Source: Cordylochernes scorpioides (lineage: Eukaryota; Arthropoda; Arachnida; Pseudoscorpiones; Chernetidae). From it: a stretch of 64,000 nucleotides of DNA. Of this stretch, positions 10,334 to 20,100 are shown one piece after another (positions within the stretch are counted from its first letter, which is position 1; each line of letters begins with the position of its first letter). Both the position numbers and the translations under genes were made by a program. The DNA lies in assembly GCA_030710605.1 (NCBI GenBank), contig CP092880.1:538862-602861 (forward strand). Direction: 5' to 3'. The notes beneath the pieces are model-generated. The model did no database searches, was not told where the DNA came from, and was given only the letters and a program-made list of their open reading frames with translations.

Positions 10334-12668
10334 TTTACTCTTCATTGTTGGCTTTTTATATTATATTTACTCTTCATTGTTGGCTTTTTATCTTTCATTC
10401 ACTCTGTTGGCTTTTTATATTACATTTACTCTTCATTGTTGGCTTTTTATCTTATATTCACTCTTCATTGTTGGCTTTTTATATTATATTTACTCTTCAT
10501 TGTTGGCTTTTTAATCTTACATTCATTCTTCATTGTTGGCTTTTTATATTACATTCACACTTCATTGTTGGCTTTTTATCTTACATTCACTCTGTTGGCT
10601 TTTTATATTACATTTACTCTTCATTGTTGGCTTTTTATCTTACATTCACTCTTCATTGTTGGCTTTTTATATTATATTTACTCTTCATTGTTGGCTTTTT
10701 ATCTTACATTCATTCTTCATTGTTGGCTTTTTATATTATATTTACTCTTCATTGTTGGCTTTTTATCTTACATTCATTCTTCATTGTTGGCTTTTTATCT
10801 TACATTCATTCTTCATTGTTGGCTTTTTATATTATATTTACTCTTCATTGTTGGCTTTTTATCTTACATTCATTCTTCATTGTTGGCTTTTTATCTTACA
10901 TTCACTCTTCATTGTTGGCTTTTTATCTTACATTCATTCTTCATTTTTGGCTTTTTATATTACATTCACTCTTCATTGTTGGCTTTTTATCTTACATTCA
11001 CTCTGTTGGCTTTTTATATTACATTTACTCTTCATTGTTGGCTTTTTATCTTACAGTCACTCTTCATTTTTGGCTTTTTATCTTACATTCATTCTTCATT
11101 GTTGGCTTTTTATATTATATTTACTCTTGATTGTTGGCTTTTTATCTTACATTCATTCTTCATTGTTGGCTTTTTATATTACATTTACTCTTCATTTTTG
11201 GCTTTTTATCTTACATTCACTCTTCATTGTTGGCTTTTTATCTTACATTCATTCTTCATTGTTGGCTTTTTATATTACATTTACTCTTCATTGTTGGCTT
11301 TTTATCTTACATTCACTCTTCATTGTTGGCTTTTTATATTACATTTACTCTTCATTGTTGGCTTTTTATCTTACATTCACTCTTCATTGTTGGCTTTTTA
11401 TATTACATTTACTCTTCATTGTTGGCTTTTTATCTTACATTCACTCTTCATTGTTGGCTTTTTATATTATATTTACTCTTCATTGTTGGCTTTTTATCTT
11501 ACATTCATTCTTCATTGTTGGCTTTTTATATTACATTCATTCTTCATTGTTGGCTTTTTATCTTACATTCACTCTGTTGGCTTTTTATATTACATTTACT
11601 CTTCATTGTTGGCTTTTTATCTTACATTCATTCTTCATTGTTGGCTTTTTATATTACATTCATTCTTCATTGTTGGCTTTTTATCTTACATTCACTCTGT
11701 TGGCTTTTAATATTACATTTACTCTTCATTGTTGGCTTTTTATCTTACATTCATTCTTCATTGTTGGCTTTTTATATTACATTCACTCTTCATTGTTGGC
11801 TTTTTATCTTACATTCATTCTTCATTGTTGGCTTTTTATATTACATTCACTCTTCATTGTTGGCTTTTTATATTACATTTACTCTTCATTGTTGGCTTTT
11901 TATCTTACATTCACTCTTCATTGTTGGCTTTTTATATTATATTTACTCTTCATTGTTGGATTTTTATCTTTCATTTATTCTTCATTGTTGGCGTTTTATA
12001 TTATATTTACTCTTCATTGTTGGATTTTTATCTTTCATTTATTCTTCATTGTTGGCTTTTTATATTATATTTACTCTTGATTGTTGGCTTTTTATATTAT
12101 ATTTACTCTTCATTGTTGGATTTTTATCTTTCATTTATTCTTCATTGTTGGCTTTTTATATTACATTTACTCTTCATTGTTGGCTTTTTATATTACATTT
12201 ACTCTTAATTGTTGGCTTTTTATCTTACATTCATTCTTCATTGTTGGCTTTTTATATTACATTCACTCTTCATTGTTGGCTTTTTATCTTACATTCATTC
12301 TTCATTGTTGGCTTTTTATATTACATTCACTCTTCATTGTTGGCTTTTTATATTACATTTACTCTTCATTGTTGGCTTTTTATCTTACATTCATTCTTCA
12401 TTGTTGGCTTTTAATCTTACATTCACTCTTCATTGTTGGATTTTTATCTTTCATTTATTCTTCATTGTTGGCTTTTTATATTACATTTACTCTTCATTGT
12501 TGGCTTTTTATCTTACATTCATTCTTCATTGTTGGCTTTTTATATTACATTTACTCTTCATTGTTGGCTTTTTATCTTACATTCACTCTTCATTGTTGGC
12601 TTTTTATATTATATTTACTCTTCATTGTTGGCTTTTTATCTTACATTTATTCTTCATTGTTGGCTTTG
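10334..12668. repeat. 32-bp minisatellite, about 73 units
   Basis: Unit 'tcttcattgttggcttttta' plus 12 nt. It alternates between two variants (tatattatatttac and tatcttacattcat/c), giving an imperfect 64-bp higher-order period, with occasional short units that lack 'tcattgt'. The left end abuts the 5' end of Helitron B1. The right end runs into 'cagggaggttctactgta', which looks like a pogo-type MITE end. All three plus-strand frames stay open for hundreds of codons because the unit lacks stops and 32 is not a multiple of three. The hydrophobic translations are a by-product. Confidence 0.9.
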
Positions 12669-12742
12669 AAATTAGGTGTCCTTTACAGGGAGGTTCTACT
12701 GTATATATATATTTAAAAGGTAATAAAACAAATCTAAATAAA

Positions 12743-13290
12743 CTAGACGAATGGCCCGGGCAACGCCCGGGTTTTACTCGAGTGCGCATATATTTTAAAA
12801 ACGTTTTAATTCAAATATTATTCGTTACAATTATAAATTAGCGCCATGGATGTCACTCTTGTGAAACGTCCCGTTCCAAACTGTGTGTTTTTAAAATGTT
12901 TTAATTAAAATACTATTCGTTACAATTATAAATTGGCGCCGTGGATGTCTCTCTTGTGAAACGTCCCGCCCCAAACTGTGTGTGTCTTGAAAATATAAAA
13001 ATAAAAATGTGAATTTTCATAAATATTTCATCATGTCGATTTTCTTTTTGCATTTCACCTACTAAATCGATAGAGATAATTACATTTGCAACATGAACTT
13101 AGGTATATTGACTAAATAGAAAACTGCATAGTAATAAAGATCATTTTTTAAAGGCACCATATCGTTTTTTTTTTCAATAAAATCGAAACAAAAATTAACG
13201 ATAAATAACGACAATTGCCTTAAAAAGAAATTGCCTTAAAAAAAAGAAACATTCGCGGTGATTTTGTCTTGCATTCGTTTATACAATTAT
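12743..13290 (-). mobile_element. Helitron family B, copy B3 (3' part, partly duplicated)
   Basis: The 3' terminus is at 12743 (CTAG, then the CCCGGGC hairpin). The subterminal module 'caattataaattggcgccgt' occurs twice (about 12828 and 12922), so the end is tandemly duplicated. Similarity fades after about 12980, and 12980-13290 is AT-rich DNA with no recognisable 5' terminus. Confidence 0.6.
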
Positions 13291-13296
13291 TATATA

Positions 13297-13580
13297 CGAA
13301 TGACCCGGGCAACGCCCGGATTTTACCCGATTAAATGCTTTTATTCAAATACTATTCGTTACAATTATAAATTGGCGCCGTGGATGTCATTCTTGTATAA
13401 TATATAAATGAGTTTTAAAAATTGTAAAAAAAAAAAAAAAATGCATCGGCCGGGAATCGAACCCGGGCCGCCCGCGTGGCAGGCGAGCATTCTACCACTG
13501 AACCACCGATGGTTATGAAAAATCCCATCCGTGAGCTTCAAACAGACAAACAGACAGAATAAGGCAAATATATAAGTAGA
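13297..13580 (-). mobile_element. Helitron family B, copy B4, carrying a tRNA-Gly gene
   Basis: The 3' hairpin region is at about 13297-13380 ('gacccgggcaacgcccgga') and the 5' terminus at 13580 (minus strand TCTACTTATATATTTGCC). The 5' block is shared with 16446-16525. The tRNA-Gly gene at 13442-13512 lies between these Helitron blocks. The terminal CTAG is not preserved. Confidence 0.55.
13442..13512 (-). tRNA. tRNA-Gly (anticodon GCC)
   Basis: A 71-nt sequence folding as glycine tRNA. It has A box TGGTTCAGTGG, anticodon loop reading CTGCCAC with anticodon GCC on a CTCGC/GCGGG-type stem, T arm GGCCCGGGTTCGATTCCCGG, and acceptor 3' strand CCGATGC with discriminator A. It ends directly in a run of about 16 T on the minus strand, a Pol III terminator. 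One oddity is that the first base is C where G is expected, leaving position 1 unpaired with the final C of the acceptor. It lies inside Helitron-family-B sequence, so it may be a captured or retroposed copy. Function is plausible but unproven. Confidence 0.85.
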
Positions 13581-13602
13581 TTTACTCTTCATTGTTGGCT
13601 TT
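13581..13602. repeat. Left remnant of the 32-bp minisatellite
   Basis: One partial unit ('ttactcttcattgttggctt') between Helitron B4 and Helitron A1. It continues after A1 at 16149, so the array was split by A1. Confidence 0.8.
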
Positions 13603-13745
13603 TCTATATATATAAAATTGAATGTCTGTCTGTACTCTATAGATTCAAAAACCATACATCCAATCGCCGTGAAATTTTGGGATATTATTAGGTATATCAC
13701 CGGGAAGGTTTTTAAAAAATAATTTCATGGATAACTTGAATATAC

Positions 13746-15620
13746 AACAACAACAACAAAACAACTTTATTAGGGCGTCTTGCCCTATACGGATTCGCCG
13801 TTGAATTACAAACAATATTAAACACAGGGGAAAAGGGAGAGATAAAGTATTTACAATTGAGGTATGGCAAACAGGGTGACTTTAAACATATATTACACAT
13901 ATATCATTAATGGGGAAGAGAAATAAAATGAATGATAAATACAAAAGTATAACATGAGAATATGAAGAACATTGAAAACAATATGAAAATTACATTAACA
14001 AAGGATAAGTGGAAAACATTTGGTGATTATAAGAAAAATAAAAGGCATTTGTGAAAAGGCAATAATCAGTAGGCAAAAGGTAATATATACAAAAAGGAAA
14101 ATATGTAAATAAGAATGAACATGTAAATCTTTTTTCTTTTTTTTAAAAGTAATGGCAGGAATAAAGAATGGTCATTTTGAAGAAAAAGAATCAAGGTGGA
14201 CAAAAACAAAAGTTAAAATTTACATATATGTTGGTAATGATAAATTTACATAGTTAGGTGCGCTTTTAGATATAATTACATATGAATAAGGTAAAGTGCG
14301 TAAAAATACAAATCCTAAAAACAAAAACATTGTGAAATCAAATTAAATAAGAAAAGATCAAAATACTAAAAGTTTGGGAATTTAAATATAAGATTGCAAT
14401 GTGAAGCTATAGGGTTTTGTGGTTATTAGCGAAAAAATATATATATAGTGGAAATATGATTTAAAAAAAAAACTGTTTTAGCTATATCTTATTTCCATTA
14501 GTATTGACAACTTGGCCATTTACAGCTTCATAAACTACACCTTTTACAAAAAGTTTGTTATCTCTCAACTTTGATCGAGTGCCTTTTTCAAAAAGTTCTT
14601 TCCTTTTAGCAATAAGAATAAGCCGTTGATCTCTAATCTTTTTACTGTAGACTTTGCTTATGTAAATTTTGCTATCTCTAAGTTTAGTCGTATTTTTGAA
14701 TAATTTAATTCTGTCCTCAAATTCAGGCAATGAAATCAAAATAGGCGATTTATTAGCCTTTCCAAGTCTATGGCATTTAGTTATACTTATATTCTCTAGA
14801 ATCAGCATTTTTTCTTTTATAATAGATTTAACTTTTTGAAGACTTTCAGCTGGTCCTTCATTCGCTTCTCCCTCAACTCCGTAGAAAACGAGATTTGGCT
14901 CCCGCAGCTTCATCTCCAGAAAGTCGGTCCTGGCTTCAATTTCCCTTAACTTAGTTACATTCTCAGAGACTTTCTCGTTCGTAGCAGCCGAGGTTTCCAC
15001 ACAAGTTGTTAACTTCAATTCAACTCCAAGAAGTCTCTGGTCCCACTCTATTATTCTTTTCTCGATGTTTGACAATCTCGTATCTATTCTCTCGCCAAGA
15101 TTTCTGATCTCTGATGACATTTGGACGATCATTGTCTTCAACTCAGTATCAGCCGATTTCTTCCCTGTGGGGGTTGGCTCTGTTAACAAAGTTGTCTGCT
15201 TTTTGGGGCCAGGGTTAGGCTCAATACCACTGATCATTAGAAGTAACCAAATGACCTGGATACAATAGCCACTGGATATGTTCAGTAGTAGTAGTATAGG
15301 AGTGCCAACACATCCAAATCCATCGTTTGATTTCCGATACATTCTCCGTTTACATTTAACAAACTCTTGTATTAGGTATTCTGGCCGTTTGAAACAAATT
15401 ATGATATGGAGAACTAGCAACAAGTATGCAAATTTCGGAATTTTCATCTCGTCCTTACAACTGTTTTATTATTATTATCTTCTAAATAAGTTATAACTTA
15501 GCTTTCCCCTTTTTTTCATAATTATCCGCTTTAACTAAAAAAAAAACATAAATTACTTACAAATTATTCGGGAGCATTTTTCAATGCGGCCGCTTGCCTT
15601 GGCCTCCTGGCGGCGATCCA
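13746..15620 (-). mobile_element. ORF1-only LINE with 2A-like peptide, full-length copy
   Basis: Flanked by a perfect 15-bp target duplication, 'ataacttgaatatac' (13731-13745 and 15621-15635). On the minus strand it has a GC-rich start, a leader of about 170 nt, a 321-codon ORF1, a 3' UTR of about 740 nt, a terminal stem-loop (AGGGC-AAGAC-GCCCT), TAATAAAG and a (TTG)n tail. There is no ORF2. The second copy at 48259-49540 has the same ORF1-to-3'UTR junction, so the ORF2-less form is itself a propagating family. It inserted into Helitron A1. Confidence 0.85.
14482..15447 (-). CDS. L1-like ORF1 protein with N-terminal 2A-like motif
   Basis: 321 residues. Residues 1-70 contain two hydrophobic stretches and lead into ISGIEPNPGP (residues 72-81), a 2A-like ribosome-skipping motif. 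In canonical 2A (D-x-E-x-N-P-G-P) the first position is Asp; here it is Gly74. Residues about 95-175 are heptad-rich and look like a coiled coil for trimerisation. Residues about 180-265 form an RRM-like domain (NLVFYGVEGE at the start), followed by the C-terminal domain with KIRDQRLIL and a basic tail. This is the layout of L1-type ORF1p, an RNA-binding chaperone that coats element RNA. If the 2A works, the hydrophobic leader would be released co-translationally. Start at 15447 is the first Met of the open frame. There is no endonuclease/RT partner nearby. Confidence 0.85.
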   Translation of the reverse strand: MKIPKFAYLLLVLHIIICFKRPEYLIQEFVKCKRRMYRKSNDGFGCVGTPILLLLNISSGYCIQVIWLLLMISGIEPNPGPKKQTTLLTEPTPTGKKSADTELKTMIVQMSSEIRNLGERIDTRLSNIEKRIIEWDQRLLGVELKLTTCVETSAATNEKVSENVTKLREIEARTDFLEMKLREPNLVFYGVEGEANEGPAESLQKVKSIIKEKMLILENISITKCHRLGKANKSPILISLPEFEDRIKLFKNTTKLRDSKIYISKVYSKKIRDQRLILIAKRKELFEKGTRSKLRDNKLFVKGVVYEAVNGQVVNTNGNKI

Positions 15621-16148
15621 ATAACTTGAATATACTTAGAGGTATTTGTAGATTTAACTTTCAAGCAGCGCCCCCATTGTGACGATGATAACAAGTTTTC
15701 TTATCACTAAGTTTGTTATCTTAAATATTATTTATCAAAAGTAAGATTATCTTAGGATGACACGGCAATTTATTTGAGACAAGAATAATGATACAATTCC
15801 AAGGCGAAGATACTATTCCTTTAACTTCCAATTACCGAGGGAACCAATTAATATTGATTTTATTCAACTTATCTAGTATTTTTCAAGGGACCGGGAAAAA
15901 ATGTTCACTAGATAAAACTATGATTTTCTAATGTAGAAAATTAGGAAAGACAAAATTCTCAGGATGACACGGCACACAAGGACCGGGAAAAAATGTTCAC
16001 TTTATCGAGAGATTCAAATTTACGAGTTTCAAATTATCAAAATATATCTTTTTTTAAAATAAGTTTTTAGAGAATTGTTTTAACAAATGTTCGCTAGACA
16101 AACCTTTACTCGGGTAAAACCCCGGGGGAAGCCGGGTACGTCCGCTAG

Positions 16149-16445
16149 TTATATCATATTTACTCTTCATTGTTGGCTTTTTATCTTGCATTCATTCTTC
16201 ATTGTTGGCTTTTTATATTATATTTACTCTTCATTGTTGGCTTTTTATCTTACATTTATTCTTCATTGTTGGCTTTTTATATTATATTTACTCTTCATTG
16301 TTGGCTTTTTATCTTACATTCATTCTTCATTGTTGGCTTTTTATCTTACATTCATTCTTCATTGTTGGCTTTTTATATCATATTTACTCTTCATTGTTGG
16401 CTTTTTATCTTACATTCATTCTACATTGTTGGCTTTTTATATTAT
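16149..16445. repeat. 32-bp minisatellite, right part (about 9 units)
   Basis: Same unit and the same two variants as 10334-12668. It resumes directly after the CTAG of Helitron A1, so 13581-13602 and this block were one array before A1 inserted. Confidence 0.85.
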
Positions 16446-16525
16446 ATTCTGACCAAAATCTATCCGTGAACTTCACACAGTGAACTTCACACAGACAGAA
16501 TAAGGCAATTATATAAGTAGATTAT
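16446..16525 (-). mobile_element. Helitron family B 5'-end fragment
   Basis: Matches 13512-13580: 'cagacagaataaggcaa' then 'tatataagtagatt', the 5' terminus in minus orientation. No 3' part adjoins. Confidence 0.45.
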
Positions 16526-16913
16526 AAATATTGAATCGTGTGCTTTGGGTTTTTATTTTTTTAAATATAAATATATATATATATATATATATTTTAATAT
16601 GCGTGTAGGTCTTTATTTAAATATTGATTACTGTATTAGGAAAATATATAAATAAATAAGTTATCAAAATGTAATTATGGCATATTTTAGTGTTTTAAAA
16701 ACAAAGCTTTATATGATAAACTAATATAAATTAAATTATACATTTTATATCGTGTTTTTTTTTTTTAAATATCAAAATTATTATATTGATATGCATGGCG
16801 TTATGTTTTGGATTAATGTTTTAAATAAAGATTTTTACTATATCGATAATAACTGAAGTTTTAAAGTATTAAATTGTGTGTGTTATTTAATCTTAATTTT
16901 AAAAATTACTATG
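16526..16913. other. AT-rich intergenic DNA
   Basis: Contains a (TA)n run at about 16569-16595. No gene or repeat partner is visible. Confidence 0.4.
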
Positions 16914-16954
16914 ACACACGGAAGGTCCCAGGTTCGAGCCCTGGCAGAAACACC
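16914..16954 (+). pseudogene. 3' half of a tRNA-Val, with CC at its end
   Basis: ACACACGGAAGGTCCCAGG runs into the T arm CCAGG-TTCGAGC-CCTGG, then CAGAAAC, A, CC and nine T. This matches the 3' half of valine tRNA (acceptor partner GTTTCTG), but the upstream AT-rich DNA carries no 5' half. The CC after the discriminator looks like part of the post-transcriptional CCA. Confidence 0.5.
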
Positions 16955-17032
16955 TTTTTTTTTCGCGATCATTTAATAATTATAACAAATATTAAAATAT
17001 ACCAATATATAATAAATTTCATGAAAAACTAC

Positions 17033-17038
17033 TTTATT
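17033..17038 (-). promoter_or_regulatory. Polyadenylation signal of RPB1
   Basis: AATAAA on the minus strand, about 90 nt past the RPB1 stop and the first such hexamer downstream. No A-rich tract follows within about 50 nt. Confidence 0.5.
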
Positions 17039-17127
17039 ATTATATAATCACATAAATTACATAATATTATTTACATTATTTAAAAAATAATTCCGTAGAA
17101 ACCGATCGTAGATTTATGCTCGTCTGT

Positions 17128-20100
17128 CTAGCATTCCCCATCGCTGGAGTCATATGAATCTTCGCTTTGGTTGAAGGAGTAGGAGGGACTAGAGGGGGTG
17201 TAATCTGGAGTGTTGGGGGTGTAGGAGGGGCTAGTGGGAGAATAGCGGGGGCTAGTCGACGAGTACGGGGAGCTAGTCGGCGAGTACGAGGGGCTTGTAG
17301 CCGAATAGGAGGGGCTAGTGGGAGAATAGCGGGGGCTAGTCGGCGAGTACGAGGGGCTTGTGGGTGAGTAGGAGGGGCTTGTGGGTGAGTAGGAGGGGCT
17401 GGTAGCCGAGTACGAGGGGCTAGTGGGAGAATAGCGGGGGCTTATAGCCGAGTACGAGGGGCTTGTGGGTGAGTATGAGGGGCTTGTGGGTGAGTATGAG
17501 GGGCTTGTGGGTGAGTATGAGGGGCTTGTGGGTGAGTATGAGGGGCTTGTGGGTGAGTATGAGGGGCTTGTGGGTGAGTATGAGGGGCTTGTGGGTGAGT
17601 ATGAGGGGCTTGTGGGTGAGTATGAGGGGCTTGTGGGTGAGTATGAGGGGCTTGTGGGTGAGTATGAGGGGCTTGTGGGTGAGTACGAGGGGCTTGTGGG
17701 TGAGTACGAGGGGCTTGTGGGTGAGTATGAGGGGCTTGTGGGTGAGTATGAGGGGCTTGTGGGTGAGTATGAGGGGCTTGTGGGTGAGTATGAGGGGCTT
17801 GTGGGTGAGTATGAGGGGCTTGTGGGTGAGTATGAGGGGCTTGTGGGTGAGTATGAGGGGCTTGTGGGTGAGTATGAGGGGCTTGTGGGTGAGTATGAGG
17901 GGCTTGTGGGTGAGTATGAGGGGCTTGTGGGTGAGTATGAGGGGCTTGTGGGTGAGTATGAAGGGCTTGTGGGCGAAAAGCTTGGACTTTTGGCGGAATA
18001 TATAGGGCTTGTCATTGAATATCTAGGACTTTCAGGCGCATAGTTCGGGCTATTTGGACTTCTAGGCGAAATGCATGAGCTATCTGAGAAACGGCTTGGG
18101 CTATCCGGACTGAATTGTGGGCTGCCAAAGGAATATTCACTTGAGTAATCAGACGAAAAGGCGCCTTCCGGGGAATAGATGGGGCTGAGATATTCTGTTC
18201 CAAAGTTGGACTGGTTCTTGTTGAGCCATTTCAGATTGGAAGATGAATCTTCGAAGTTTGCATTAGGTACATCTTTGAATATCTTCTCGACGTTATTGCT
18301 GAGGAGGCATTGGGATAAACCAGTTCCAATACGGCATTGTTTGCCTACCATGATGCATTCGGACACTCCCTTAAGGTAATCTACTTCTGCGTGGCAGGCA
18401 GCTTTCGTAAGGACATCCACAGATTCTTCGAAAGAGCATCGCATAAGTGGTCCATTGTCACGTCGGTTGATGCCATGACGTGTGATTGCCATCAGATGTC
18501 CTTTAGCTGTCATGACATCACAGAGAAGAGCAAGATGACGTGAGTTGACGTAGGATCCATCGAAGGAAATCAAGTTGTTAATTTCCTTCTCAATATTCTT
18601 TCGTACAGCTTCAATGCCAAGAACCTCAAAGGTTTCGTAGATGTCATTGGAGTATGTTCTGACAGAATCGACATCTCGGAGGGCCAGGACTTGCTGAAGT
18701 CCATTTCCATCGGTTTCCAGTACCCATTCTTGGACTTTCTTCATCTCCCCATTCTCAGCGATAATGGTCCTCTTCTTGCTATCATCGTTAGGTAGTTGCA
18801 TGTAGACCCTTGAAATTGATGGAATTCCTTGAATGGTCATATCGTTGAGCATTGAATTTTCAATATGTTTCAGAAAGATTTGATCTTCCACTTCATAATT
18901 TTCGTCTTCAGCTACAGATCTTAGACGTAAAACCAGTTGTTCACTATTATCATCTGAGAAGACGCAATTCAGGTCATCTCCAAATTCTTTGTTAATTGCT
19001 TCTGCTATCATTTCCATTGAAACCTTATAGGCGACCATATTTTTGCGATTCATCACAAAACGCAAAATCCAAGGTGAAAGAGGCCTAGAATTGTCGTCAG
19101 GTAATTCGTTGTAGAGATCTACAAGTTCCTGATCTTCTGGAATGACAGTCTTTGTCGTATCAGGATCATACCAGACATTAGAACACTGAACAAATTTTTC
19201 CATTGTGACGTGTTCCATGCGGCAAGCTATTTCCTTGGCAATCTCAGCATTCGTAGCTGCTTCTCCAGTCAGGTAGATGGTCAATGAAGGAGTCTTTGGA
19301 TTCTTGGAAAGGTTGAGAATCTCGTTGAGACGGGGTACACCAAGAGTTACATTCTTAGCTGAAACTCCGGCATAGTGGAAAGTGTTTAGAGTCATCTGGG
19401 TAGCTGGTTCACCCAATGACTGAGCAGCTATCATCCCGACCATCTCTCCTGGATTAACCAAACTTCTTTGGTATCGTTCCTCAATTTCTTCAAGAACCCA
19501 ATTAAATGATTCTCTATTGAGACGATATTCTTCGGTAACCTTCTTGGAGCAAAAGGTCGAGCGGATTAATCCATGGAGAAGAATATTTGGTTTGGTTTCG
19601 ATACCATTATCTTCTTCCATATTTAGAACACTTATTAGATCTTCTACTTCTTTTGTCACTATTCTAGGAGTCAAGTCTGTGGTATCCGTTCTGGGATCAA
19701 TTCTGTATGTGTGCTGAGCTTGTTTGATCAATTTCTGTAGGTTGCATGGAAGAACGACCTTGCTTTCTCCTGAAGGGAAAATGGATCTTAAGGTTTCACG
19801 ATCTTTCTCCAGCCTTTCCCATTCATTCATCACAGCTGTGACAGTCTCCTCGCTTTTCATCTCTTCCAGTGCCTCATAGGAGAAGATGTTCTTAATTTTA
19901 TCTTCATTTTTGATATCAAACTTGAACTCATTTTCAAAAGCTTTATCAGAAGGAGTAATAATAGGAATGGTTTGGGATTCCATAAATGCTCCATCCATTC
20001 CATCTTCACCATAAGCAAATTGTAAAACTTCATCACTGCTATTACGTACTGTCCCATCGTACTGTACCATTAGATCTTCCATGGCTTTGACCAGACGTCT

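Larger units (their letters stand above)
13603..16148 (+). mobile_element. Helitron family A, copy A1, interrupted by a LINE
   Basis: Starts TCTATATATATAAAATTG and ends with a hairpin ('cccgggggaagccgggtac') and GTCCGCTAG. The 5' domain 'ccgtgaaattttgggatatt' and 3' domain match the other family-A copies. The ORF1-only LINE (13746-15620) with its target duplication interrupts the element. Two partial 3' modules are visible ('ggaccgggaaaaaatgttca' at about 15889 and 15983). Both flanks are units of the 32-bp minisatellite. Confidence 0.75.

Noticed and set aside
10436..12716. Long hydrophobic reading frames (up to 515 codons) over the 32-bp array
   Set aside because: Open in three frames at once because the unit lacks stops; no domain, no flanking coding sequence.
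17463..18043. Plus-strand frames of 180-192 codons opposite RPB1
   Set aside because: Antisense by-products of the 21-bp CTD repeat; RPB1 on the minus strand explains the sequence fully.
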